From assembly GCF_021272205.1 (NCBI RefSeq), contig NZ_JAJSDX010000007.1, positions 62,001-126,000 on the forward strand: 64,000 bases of DNA. The letters are read 5' to 3'. The notes below the pieces were generated by a model. That model did not search any database. It was not told the DNA's origin and worked only from the letters and a program-made list of their open reading frames with translations. Below are positions 20,720-28,474 of this stretch, piece after piece (positions within the stretch are counted from its first letter, which is position 1; each line of letters starts with the position of its first letter). A program made the position numbers and the translations under genes. The DNA comes from Pantoea sp. Mb-10. GTDB lineage: Bacteria > Pseudomonadota > Gammaproteobacteria > Enterobacterales > Enterobacteriaceae.

Positions 20720-21070
20720 TTGCTGAAAAAAGTCATTCCCGCCTGCATCCTGCTGGCGCTCTGCGGCCAGGCGATGGCGGCACAAATTATTACCGTAAGC
20801 CGTTTCGAGATAGGTAAGGACAAGTGGCCTTTTACCCGTGAAGAGGTGATGCTGACGTGTGAGAAGGATGGCAGCCTGTTTGCGATCAATCCCAGTACTT
20901 TATTGCAATACCCGCTAAACGAGAAGGCCCGCGCGCGCGCCGATGCCGGTAAAGGCACGCTGCAATCCATCGACACCATTGTGGCCGACGACAAAGCGCA
21001 TCCCGGCAAAAAAATGAGCCTGCAGCCGATTGTCGACCGTGCGCAACAGCTGTGTGACCGCGCGTCCTGA
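20720..21070 (+). CDS. yebY: YebY, DUF2511 exported protein
   Basis: A 116-residue protein with a signal peptide ending at AMAAQII, starting at a TTG. It matches E. coli YebY by eye (TVSRFEIGKDKWPFTREEVMLTC; NPSTLLQYPLN). Two cysteines in the mature part (DEVMLTC-like and QLCDRAS) may form a disulfide. It is the third gene of the copper-type cluster and lies just before sdsR. Confidence 0.9.
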   Translation: MLKKVIPACILLALCGQAMAAQIITVSRFEIGKDKWPFTREEVMLTCEKDGSLFAINPSTLLQYPLNEKARARADAGKGTLQSIDTIVADDKAHPGKKMSLQPIVDRAQQLCDRAS

Positions 21071-21193
21071 GCAAAATCTGCGCCAGCGCACGCTTTTTAA
21101 GCTGCGTGGATCGACAGGAGTGCCGTCAGGATCACAGAGTTGGCAGCCAAAAGGGTGTCGCGCCATCGCTGGCTGGAAATTAAGCGATGTTGG

Positions 21194-21204
21194 TCTACCT
21201 TTAA
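21194..21204 (+). promoter_or_regulatory. SigmaS-type extended -10 of sdsR
   Basis: TCTACCTTTAA matches 9 of 11 positions of the SigmaS consensus KCTAYRCTTAA and ends two bases before the predicted SdsR 5' end. SigmaS dependence of sdsR is established in E. coli and Salmonella. Confidence 0.6.
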
Positions 21205-21206
21205 AT

Positions 21207-21309
21207 GGCAAGGCGTACCTCGCCTGCAAAAATGCCAACTTTTAGCGCACGGCTCTTAACGAGCCATTTCCCTGGACCCGATACAGGAATCGTATTGGGT
21301 CTTTTTTTT
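21207..21309 (+). ncRNA. sdsR: SdsR (RyeB) small RNA
   Basis: About 103 nt that track E. coli SdsR: a 5' GGCAAGG, then the conserved block AATGCCAACTTTTAGCGCAC, GGCTCTTAACGAGCC and TTTCCCTGGACC, and a terminator stem GACCCGATAC/GTATTGGGTC with a T8 tail. SdsR is a stationary-phase, Hfq-binding RNA that represses mRNAs including mutS and ompD in relatives. It lies after yebY as in E. coli. Its terminator right arm is the attL core of the inserted element and gives one G-U pair in the stem. The antisense RNA RyeA/SraC could be encoded opposite; no separate evidence was seen. Confidence 0.9.
21292..21308. repeat. attL: 17-bp core repeat in the sdsR terminator
   Basis: GTATTGGGTCTTTTTTT is repeated exactly at 28662-28678. 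The copies bracket int, xis and the other phage genes, and this copy restores the end of the sRNA. Confidence 0.85.
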
Positions 21310-21386
21310 ATATCGTTGTTTTTAAATGAAAAATTGATGGTTATCCCGAAAATTACCGACATTTTCCCGAAATTTTCATACTCAGT

Positions 21387-22461
21387 CTAAACCATCACAT
21401 ATTCCTGACCGCGAGAATCCAGATACTTTTTGGTCATAGCAATGCTTTTATGACCGAGTAATCGTTGCGCGAGTTCTTCACCATTCTCCAGTTCATAAAG
21501 CCTACTGGCAAGGCTTCTTATCTCGTGAAAAGAAGGTGGGTTCGCGCCGAATGTTAACCCACACGACTCGCGCGCAGCTCCAAATGCTCCGGTGATGGCA
21601 TCAGGAGCAACAGGCCCGGCTTTTCTCCCTCCACGTCTTACAGATGAATAAATGAGATGATCGGAGGGATTCCCTTTTCTACAGCTCTCGATTGCTTCCC
21701 TCAAACTTAAACCTACCTCTCTCAACTGCAGTGAAAGTGGCAATGCGAGCTTGTGACCAGTTTTTCCCTGCGTAATGAATAAGCGATCATCTTTAACATC
21801 GCTGAATTTCATCCTCGAAATATCTTCCCTGCGCTGGCCGGTCAGTAGCGCCAGGATTAAGGCATTTTCAATCCATCCGCCAATAGCTCGCGCAGATAAT
21901 CGGATCGCATTAAATTGCTCTACAGATAGGCGTTCTCGCTTCACTTCTGGTGCGGGGGTTTTTGTAGGCTCTACGATATTCTTTTCAATTATTCCTTCAA
22001 CTATCGCTTCGCGAAATACATCCAGCAGCAAAGAACGCAGCGCTACCGCCATGCTTCGCTTTCCATCCCCTATGTATGTATCAAGGAATACTGCAATATC
22101 GCGCGTTGTTAATGATACTAATGGCCGCTGGCCAAATTCGGCCCGCAGTGTTACCAGTTGATTGGATCTTATTTTCAGAGTGGAAGACCTTAGATCCCTG
22201 CGCGCGAGTATTACTGTGTATCGGTCTACCCACTTATCAAAAGTGAGTTCGGGAGCAGCTTTAAGACGCTCAAGAAGGGCGGATGGAATATAGTTTTGAT
22301 CAAGGTAATTGTTAGCCTCAATTGCTTGGGCTACCGCTTCCCTGCGGGAAATGCGTCCGAGCGATAGCTCCTGCCCGGTTATAGGAATAGATTTGTTTCG
22401 ACTTTCTGAATGTCAGATTCCTTGGCAGATTACCGTCGTATCGTTCCGGCCTTTTCGACAT
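21387..22461 (-). pseudogene. int: Lambda-family tyrosine integrase, frameshifted near the N-terminus
   Basis: The main frame (about 22410 down to 21387) has all catalytic elements: Arg in LLTGQRREDI, Lys in TQGKTGHK, HEIR, LLGHKS and Tyr in KKYLDSRG. It has no start codon before MAVALRS at 22052. The true N-terminus is in another frame from an ATG at 22461 (MSKRPERYDGNLPRNLTFR, like lambda Int), overlapping the end of xis. Joining them needs a frame change near 22380 (one extra or two missing bases) and gives about 358 residues, the size of lambda Int (356). A sequencing error is possible. Confidence 0.85.
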
Positions 22462-22702
22462 GCTTCAGCTTCTCCAGCAACGATCCCTTTTTGGGCGGTT
22501 TATTAATCGAGGTTTTACGTACCATTTTGCTTTTACGAGGATCGACATATATTGAACCCGGCTCAAGCATGTACTCCCGTCCGTGCAGCTCAGGACAAGG
22601 GTAAATACGCCCCTGGCGCACCCAGCGACGCAGAGTAGAGAGAGAGGGCGGTTTCGAGTATGTCTCGCTCGCCCACTCCAGCAGGTTAAGTAGTTTTGCC
22701 AT
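22430..22702 (-). CDS. Excisionase (Xis-like)
   Basis: A 90-residue basic protein starting MAKLLNLLEWASETY and continuing SLSTLRRWVRQGRIYPCPE, the winged-helix layout of lambda-like excisionases. It overlaps the predicted int start by 32 bases, the normal xis-int arrangement. It directs integrase toward excision; with int broken it is probably idle. It appears intact. Confidence 0.75.
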   Translation of the reverse strand: MAKLLNLLEWASETYSKPPSLSTLRRWVRQGRIYPCPELHGREYMLEPGSIYVDPRKSKMVRKTSINKPPKKGSLLEKLKHVEKAGTIRR

Positions 22703-22803
22703 TTTTCCTCCAATACGTTTTAGCGGGATTTGAGCGCAAACTAACGCAACATTTTCGTTTATTGATATATGAGAACAAATTGATGTGGTGGGACGGGATT
22801 TTG

Positions 22804-23247
22804 CTATTTGGCAACGGTTATCGGGCGGAACAGGTCCAGACCACCACGATGCAAATAAATGCGACGAGCCAGAGGGTTAGCTCGTCTGTTGTGATGCCAC
22901 GGATGGCACTCATCAGAACTGCTTGCCTTGGGCTGGCTGCGGTTTTCTTTTTTATGATCGGTGCGCTGACGGTTGTAATCGAGCTTCTCCGCAATCGCCC
23001 CTTCAATGTCGTAACCAAAAGCATGCGCATAATCGAGAATACGAATAACAGCGTCAGCCAATTCAACCTCTGCCATCTTGCGGTGTGGCAAATGGTCATC
23101 CATGAGATTCTTGCGCTCTCCTTCCATAGCCTCGCTGATTTCCGAGTGGATCAGGCAAAGCAGCGTACCTTTCTCGTGTGGATTCTCCCACCAACCAGCA
23201 TCAATGTTCTGTTGATGGATTCTTTGCTGAAGCTCTTTAATAGACAT
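22804..23247 (-). CDS. Phage MazG-like nucleotide pyrophosphohydrolase, 3' end frameshifted
   Basis: The 147-residue reading shows the MazG-type metal motifs EISEAMEGER and ELADAVIRILD, then EKLDYNRQRTDHKKENR. Related phage proteins end soon afterwards in GGKxF. Here the bases encoding GKQF-stop are present in a different frame just before 22913, so an indel after ENR seems to have replaced the normal tail with about 35 unrelated residues. The catalytic part is intact. The likely role is hydrolysis of NTPs or alarmone-like nucleotides; the substrate is unknown. Confidence 0.65.
   Translation of the reverse strand: MSIKELQQRIHQQNIDAGWWENPHEKGTLLCLIHSEISEAMEGERKNLMDDHLPHRKMAEVELADAVIRILDYAHAFGYDIEGAIAEKLDYNRQRTDHKKENRSQPKASSSDECHPWHHNRRANPLARRIYLHRGGLDLFRPITVAK
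22818..22913 (-). CDS. 31-residue single-helix membrane peptide
   Basis: The protein reads MSAIRGITTDELTLWLVAF, then ICIVVVWTCSAR: one hydrophobic helix and a short basic end. Its ATG overlaps the ancestral TGA of the MazG-like gene (TGATG), which suggests translational coupling before the upstream frameshift. The function is unknown. Below the length at which most gene finders call. Confidence 0.45.
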   Translation of the reverse strand: MSAIRGITTDELTLWLVAFICIVVVWTCSAR

Positions 23248-23379
23248 AACAACTCCTTACGCAGAGCGCGATAAAAGTTAATGGGATGGGTAGACCGGCT
23301 GGGGCTAACAGGCAGGGAAAATTAAAAAGGTATTTTTAATGCACTATATTTGCTTTTGGCTTTTTTAAGCCTAAAGTTG

Positions 23380-23607
23380 ATGGGCTTTACTTCATCCTCC
23401 AAAGATATACGGCGGTCTTTCAACCTTTTTAGGAACAGAGTGGACATACACACAGCCGTATCAGCTCAATTGTCCGAGCTAATTCATCTTCTTACTACTA
23501 GCGAAAGAGAGACTCTTAGCCAAGAAAGCAACGAAGAGATGATGGAAATGTACCTCGTACTAGGTGCACTTCTACAATGGACATTTCAGGTGAAAATCAA
23601 AGCCTAG
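23380..23607 (+). CDS. Small hypothetical protein on the opposite strand in the phage operon
   Basis: A 75-residue reading starting MGFTSSSKDIRRSFNLF, helical and mostly polar (SELIHLLTTSERETLSQ), with no recognised family. A TTG at 23350 would lengthen it by ten residues. It is the only plus-strand reading frame of note between xis and recT. The ribosome site is weak, so translation is uncertain. Confidence 0.35.
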   Translation: MGFTSSSKDIRRSFNLFRNRVDIHTAVSAQLSELIHLLTTSERETLSQESNEEMMEMYLVLGALLQWTFQVKIKA

Positions 23608-23674
23608 TTGTCGAACCACTCGACATATTGTAGAACGCAGCAGGCCCGATAGGAAAGGGTCTGCTGAATGCTCC

Positions 23675-23890
23675 TCATGCCGCCCTCCGGTTCTTCATTG
23701 CCCACATCACTCGTTCATGGTCCTGACGGCACTCAGGCGAGCAGTAATTGCAGCTTTCGCGCGATGGCTCACCACAATCACCGTTGCGACAAACCAGTGA
23801 CCGCGGCTCCGGTAGTGGCCGATTAGCCAGCGCAATCTGCGTGTTGAGTAATTCAAGTGCTGATGCGCTATCAATAGGGTCTGCACACAT
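23675..23890 (-). CDS. Small phage Zn-ribbon protein
   Basis: A 71-residue protein with cysteines arranged as CRNGDCGEPS...CNYCSPECRQDHER, likely a zinc ribbon of the kind found in phage early operons. A GGAG site precedes the ATG. The role is unknown. Confidence 0.6.
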   Translation of the reverse strand: MCADPIDSASALELLNTQIALANRPLPEPRSLVCRNGDCGEPSRESCNYCSPECRQDHERVMWAMKNRRAA

Positions 23891-23913
23891 AGAGATTCTC
23901 CAGATTTAGGCAA

Positions 23914-23938
23914 TAAAAAACCCCGCCGGGGCGAGGTT
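23914..23938 (-). terminator. Terminator after the 23948-24436 gene
   Basis: On the minus strand CCCC-GGC-GGGG is followed by TTTTTT, 10 bases past the stop codon. Confidence 0.7.
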
Positions 23939-23947
23939 TAGTCGAAA

Positions 23948-24436
23948 TTATCGTATTTTTTCAGGTCTCAATGTTGCACCCCACATTCCTTGATGGGGGC
24001 CTGAGCAAGCGATTACTGAAAAATATCCGGTAAGGAAATAGGCCCCCCTAAACCAATAAAATCTTGCGTCATGGGAATCGCCTTTTTCTATATGAATCTC
24101 AAGGCCTGAACATTTCCTGGAAGAGGGTTTCTCTCCAAGATTTAGTGTCTCAAAGCAGTTAGTCCAAACTACAAAGTAACCACCACCATCCTCATTAACC
24201 TCAGCGTTGAATGAATCTTCATCAATGATAACGTTAATAAAAACAGTTTTTTGCACGTTCTCTGTTATAAATTTTTCAAAAGCGTCAGATGTTCCATGAA
24301 AATTTTCGAGGAGTATTGGTTTTTTCCTTGCGTGATTCTTTGGAAAAGATACTTCTCTTGAATTTATGTATGCCTTGTACGCATAGTAGGCACCACATAA
24401 TCCAGCAAGGAGGGATAGAGTGCTGGTGATATCCAT
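23948..24436 (-). CDS. Membrane-anchored protein of unknown function (phage moron candidate)
   Basis: A 162-residue product from the ATG at 24436 (GGAA upstream; a six-codon longer start exists). One N-terminal helix (STLSLLAGLCGAYYAYKAY) is followed by a soluble domain rich in aromatic residues (GGGYFVVWTNCFETL; FYWFRGAYFLTGYFSV). I recognise no family. It is AT-rich compared with its neighbours and has its own terminator inside the early operon, which is how phage morons such as exclusion genes are often placed. That role is a guess. Confidence 0.5.
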   Translation of the reverse strand: MDITSTLSLLAGLCGAYYAYKAYINSREVSFPKNHARKKPILLENFHGTSDAFEKFITENVQKTVFINVIIDEDSFNAEVNEDGGGYFVVWTNCFETLNLGEKPSSRKCSGLEIHIEKGDSHDARFYWFRGAYFLTGYFSVIACSGPHQGMWGATLRPEKIR

Positions 24437-24623
24437 AATTTTTCCAGCGATCAAGTCATAATTCTAAATATTACCTCCTTACTAATAGACACTCAAGGTA
24501 TGTCATTGGAGTGTGCTATTGCTGTGCATCCTTATGATTTTGAGGATTTTTTATGGAGTAGTGCGTTAAGTCACAGCTTTTAATTAGACAGGCCTTAGGA
24601 AGAAATAATTAACATTTTCACGC

Positions 24624-25520
24624 TCAGCACTCATCAATTTCTGCTTTACGAATAAGAAACACATCGGTCGCTTTATCAAGCAGTGCTGGACTGCCAGCCA
24701 GTACTTTCGCAGCGTATTTGTAGCACTTATCTAAGCTTGCGACGTTGACTGAGTTACTCGCTGCCTCGGTGAAATCTGCCAGCAGCTGATCCGGAGTGCG
24801 CGGGGCGTCGCTGGGAGGGGTTGGATTGATTTCTCTTTCTGCCATTTGCTGCTGATCAGCTGGCCTGTTGTTAATCAAAGTGTTGAGGTCAGCACGGCTG
24901 CGCGCCGGCGTTACATCTCGTTCCGCGCGCTGTGTCTGCTCAAACTCATCAGGCGTATAAACGCCGAGAATAACGTCCGGGCAGTAAAGGCGCGCCCAGT
25001 ACTTAACGGCCAGATACGCCAGCTGCTGTTTTGGTGCCGTCTTCCAGAGAGGGGAATTGCGCGTGGTGACGTATTCCATGTAGAGAGGCTCACCCCAGGT
25101 AATTTCCGTTTCACCACGCAGCACGGCGCCGACCCGCACACAAAGCCCTCGCTCATTAGATGCATTGGCCGCGCCCGGTTTGAACTTGTCCCAGTCACCG
25201 CCATATTCGTATTTGAAGCGCCCCTGTACGGCTGTTGAGCTGGTAATCACCGCATTGACCAGTTGCGCCTCATAGCCCAGCGTGCCGTTTACGAGATGCG
25301 TTTTCTGCGCCACTGCATACGGGTTCATTCCCCACTGTGCCGCCTGCAGCGCAATCGCCAGACAGTCAGCGGGCTTGCCTGCCAGATGCTGCGGAACGGT
25401 GGCTTTGCCCTGTGCCATGACCTCGGCAAATGCCTGCAGTTTTTGCAGACCGGTCGGGCTGAAAATTGCTGCTTTGGTGTCGGCCTCGTTGACCGGCGAC
25501 TGCATCATTTCTTTGCTCAT
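24624..25520 (-). CDS. recT: RecT-family single-strand annealing protein
   Basis: The 298-residue protein matches Rac prophage RecT features: LQAFAEVMAQGKATVPQHL, DCLAIALQAAQWGMNPYAVAQKT and LAYLAVKYWARLYCPDVILGVYTPDEF. RecT anneals complementary strands after a 5'-3' exonuclease (RecE) resects ends. It overlaps the exonuclease remnant upstream by 4 bases (coupled). It looks intact although its partner is not. Confidence 0.88.
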   Translation of the reverse strand: MSKEMMQSPVNEADTKAAIFSPTGLQKLQAFAEVMAQGKATVPQHLAGKPADCLAIALQAAQWGMNPYAVAQKTHLVNGTLGYEAQLVNAVITSSTAVQGRFKYEYGGDWDKFKPGAANASNERGLCVRVGAVLRGETEITWGEPLYMEYVTTRNSPLWKTAPKQQLAYLAVKYWARLYCPDVILGVYTPDEFEQTQRAERDVTPARSRADLNTLINNRPADQQQMAEREINPTPPSDAPRTPDQLLADFTEAASNSVNVASLDKCYKYAAKVLAGSPALLDKATDVFLIRKAEIDEC

Positions 25521-25951
25521 GCGTAATCCTTTCTCTTGGCCCAGTCAGGGCGCGTGATTTCTTCAATGCCGCCCCAGTTACCGGATTGCATGCATTTGTG
25601 ATAGGCGTTGAGGTCGCGGCGAAACAGGTCATAGCCCACGGCGACGTCATCCTCACCGAGCTGGAAGACGCGTACCGGATAACTGACACATTCAACGCGT
25701 GGCAATGTGCGCTCAACAAAAGTTTTTGTTAAGTACGCATTGGCACGGGCAATGCCTAGGGTCTTTTCGAGCTCGCTTGCACGGCGCTTTACATCGTATT
25801 GAATCAGCTTTGGCTGCTTTTCCAGCAGCTCATATGCACGCGCTAAAGCCGCAATCATTTGATCGCGGCTCCGCTGCTCCTGATAGGTGGGATAGGGGCT
25901 AGCAATGGCTTCCCGTGGAGCATTCCACGGGTAAGCATATGTTTTGAACAT
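25517..25951 (-). pseudogene. Fusion remnant: phage early protein joined to a RecE-like exonuclease tail
   Basis: A 144-residue reading. The start at 25951 overlaps the stop of the TraR-type gene (TGATG). The C-terminal third (SYPVRVFQLGEDDVAVGYDLF ... GIEEITRPDWAKR) resembles the tail of RecE-type exonucleases, which normally precede recT. The first ~85 residues (SPYPTYQEQRSRDQMIAALA; LGIARANAYLTKTFVERTLP) look like a different small phage protein. A deletion has probably removed the nuclease core and fused the two ends. The assignment is by eye. Confidence 0.5.
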
Positions 25952-26142
25952 CAGAGTCTTGCCTGCTGATGTTTCACGCGTTGTTCCGCTATTTCCTGAC
26001 AAGAGACACAGCGAGTCACGCCAACGTATGCGCGACGACGCAATTCAGGGATGGGGGCGTCACAGTCTTCACAAAAAGAGGCGCTGACCGCGGGGGTACG
26101 GTTAACGATAAGAGCGATATTACGTTCAAGCAGGGCTACAAC
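25951..26142 (-). pseudogene. TraR/DksA-type zinc-finger protein, N-terminus lost
   Basis: The minus-strand frame reads LERNIALIVNRTPAVSAS then FCEDCDAPIPELRR ... GVTRCVSCQEIAEQR, a C4 zinc finger typical of phage and plasmid TraR proteins. There is no start codon: upstream the frame runs into AT-rich DNA at about 26142-26165, where the cargo region begins. The stop overlaps the next gene's ATG. This marks a deletion or replacement junction. Confidence 0.7.
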
Positions 26143-26159
26143 ATAAAGAAAAAAATCAA

Positions 26160-26498
26160 CTGAGTATTGGAACTTCTATTCCACGTAAAAACTTGGCCGC
26201 TGGAATCTTGCAGGATTTTGAATGCTGGGAAATTAATTTGGCTTTCATCCCTCATGCTGTTTGTGAACCTGTTTTCATTACAAGTAATACTGGAGCATGG
26301 ATTGTTGATATTAGTTTGGACGAAATTAGTAACGGTAGATGGCTTTTAGGTGTAAATGATAAATACGATATATACGACGTTGCACTTTTACCAGGGAAAA
26401 AGGTTGATGTGACAAGTAAGGGTACAAGTTTTATTTGTAATTCTGAAGATGTCAATGTTGCTGGTAAAGTCATTTTAACAATGGGTTTCGATTTTTAA
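26160..26498 (+). CDS. Small beta-rich protein of unknown function, start codon unclear
   Basis: From a CTG at 26160 the frame reads as about 112 residues (LSIGTSIPRKNLAAGILQDFE ... VAGKVILTMGFDF); the first conventional start is a TTG at 26193. The frame is open further back to 26112 with no ATG. The CTG sits at the junction with the truncated TraR gene, so an original ATG may have been lost there. No known family was recognised. It lies 41 bases upstream of the ATPase-TOPRIM gene, with similar AT-rich codon use, suggesting a two-gene unit. Confidence 0.5.
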   Translation: MSIGTSIPRKNLAAGILQDFECWEINLAFIPHAVCEPVFITSNTGAWIVDISLDEISNGRWLLGVNDKYDIYDVALLPGKKVDVTSKGTSFICNSEDVNVAGKVILTMGFDF

Positions 26499-26539
26499 CT
26501 GTATTTATATATTCATCTTGGATGAATGGAGTAATTGCT

Positions 26540-28047
26540 ATGTTTCAAAGTGAAATTAGACAAGGCACGATAAATGAATTGCTGGAAAAAGTGAAGGCAA
26601 AAAGATACGGTAAATATCTCCTCAAAATTAACATCGATAAAGCTAGATTAATTAACAATAAAACAATTACTTTAGATTTCCCTGTAACTGCTATTGTCGG
26701 TCCAAACGGAGGTGGGAAATCAACAATAGCCGGTGCGGCGGCTATCTTATATAAAGAAGTAGCACCTGCTCTATTTTTTGCTAAAAGCGGAGCTTATGAT
26801 GCCAGTATGCAAAATTGGAAGATTGAGTACGAAGCAATTGATAGGGGAGTGCAGAAAAGTAATGATACAGTTAAGCGTACTGCAAAATACCACAATCTTA
26901 AATGGGCAAGGGGTACTCTTGATAGAAATGTACTAGTTTTCGGTGTGATTCGTACCGTGCCAGCCTCAGAGCGAAAAGAATTAAAACGTTGTGTATCGAA
27001 TAATTTTGTTGTTCAACCTGATAGAATCGAAGGGTTATCTGAGATTGTTGCAATTTCTGTATCATCTATACTTGATAAGGATGTTTCAGAATTCAAGCAC
27101 ATGAAAGTCGATGAGAACGGTAATGTGACTTTATTATCAGGGGTTAATAAAACTGGAGACTCATTCTCTGAATTTCATTTTGGTGCTGGTGAGTCTAGTA
27201 TCATTAGGATGGTCTTGCAACTTGAAGCCGCTGAAGACCATTCTTTAGTTATTATTGAAGAAATAGAAAATGGTTTACACCCAATCGCTACCATAAGAAT
27301 GGTAGAATACCTAATCGAACTTGCAGAAAGAAAAAAATACAAGCTATTTTCACAACCCATTCCAATGATGCTTTAATTCCACTTCCCAGTGAAGCTATAT
27401 GGGCCTCAGTCAATGGGCAGCTATATCAAGGTAAACTCGACGTTAAATCATTACGTGCGATTGGTGGACAGATAAATTCAAAATTGGTCATATTTGTTGA
27501 AGATGAGTTTGCTGCTCTTTGGGTCAAATCGATATTGAACTTTATGCCAAATGTTGCTATTGATGCGATTTCCATCCACGCAATGAAAGGTGATGGAACT
27601 TCAGTTAAAGTTCATGAAAACCATAATTTAGATCCTAGCGCGCAACAAAAGTCCTTGTGCATTATTGATGGAGACTCGTTACAACGTGAGTCAGATGGAA
27701 AATTAATTTTCCGTCTTCCGGGTGCAGGTCCAGAATCAACTGTTTATAATTCAATATTAGATAGCATTGAAGATCTAGCTGGTGAGTTGTCAGTTCAGTT
27801 ACTGAAACCGTTTGAATTCTAAGAACAATTAAAAGAAAAAATGCGCAGCGTTAGAAACACTAACCGTGACTATCATCTATTATTTAGTCAATTGGGGCGG
27901 GTGATTGGGTTGGTTTCAGAGTCCCGAGTAAAAGAAGCATTCCTAACTCAATGGTGTGTTAAGCATAAAGATTATATTAACAGTTTATACGAGAAAATAT
28001 CAGAGTATTTACCTCTCGAAAGTGATGAAGTTGAAATAAAGCAATAA
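26540..28047 (+). pseudogene. OLD-like ATPase-TOPRIM protein, interrupted by a frameshift and a stop
   Basis: From the ATG at 26540 (GGAG upstream), frame 0 gives Walker A GPNGGGKST (about 54-62), an ABC-type signature FGAGESS and Walker B LVIIEEIENGLHP, and stops at 27376. Just before, the slippery heptamer A AAA AAA (27331-27337) precedes a -1 frame that continues as QAIFTTHSNDAL (H-loop), then TOPRIM motifs FVEDEFAA and CIIDGDSLQ. That frame meets a TAA at 27820, after which it continues with EQLKEKMRSVRNTNRDYHLLF to 28047. Joined, it gives about 500 residues. The layout is that of overcoming-lysogenization-defect (OLD) nucleases, found in several anti-phage systems. The frame break may be decay, an error or recoding. 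Confidence 0.75.
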
Positions 28048-28055
28048 TCATATTT

Positions 28056-28087
28056 CCAAGCCGAAGCGTATTGCTTTGGCTTGTTTT
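28056..28087 (+). terminator. Terminator after the ATPase-TOPRIM gene
   Basis: Arms CAAGCCGAAGC and GCTTTGGCTTG (one mismatch) enclose GTATT and run into TTTT. Confidence 0.75.
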
Positions 28088-28396
28088 ATTTCTGAGTAAG
28101 GTTTTATTGCGCGATCTATTTTTCTTTCAATTTTTATCGAGATCTTTAATTCATTACAATCTAAAGTTTCTTGATGCTGCTTTTATAAAAAACTTGATTT
28201 TTTATTTGTGGTGAGAAAGTTAAGTCCCCGATTATGGGGCTAGATAGCCTGATTTCTATATAATTTATCATTCTTAAGGTGCATTTTTTGTGAAAAAATC
28301 CATAGCTTTATGGGGGGTAGTGGTTGTTGGTTAAAGGAGAGTATTACAAAAAAAATTAATAATTAGCGTTGTAAGGATTTTGGGGAATACATTATC

Positions 28397-28474
28397 TTGG
28401 TAATTGCTATTGCTGAGGCTTTTAGAGGTGCGGTCGTAGGTCTCATTTTAGGGTTCATAAAGATTGAGGAATAA
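28397..28474 (+). CDS. 25-residue hydrophobic peptide candidate
   Basis: A TTG start followed by VIAIAEAFRGAVVGLILGF and IKIEE, resembling one membrane helix. Its TAA is followed immediately by the GTG of the next tiny ORF. The ribosome site is poor. It could be chance. Confidence 0.2.
   Translation: MVIAIAEAFRGAVVGLILGFIKIEE

Noticed and set aside
21292..21308. A tRNA gene as the integration target
   Set aside because: No tRNA cloverleaf is present; the repeat lies in the terminator of the SdsR sRNA.
22696..23274. A 192-codon plus-strand ORF opposite the MazG-like gene
   Set aside because: The minus strand shows conserved MazG motifs; the plus frame is its shadow.
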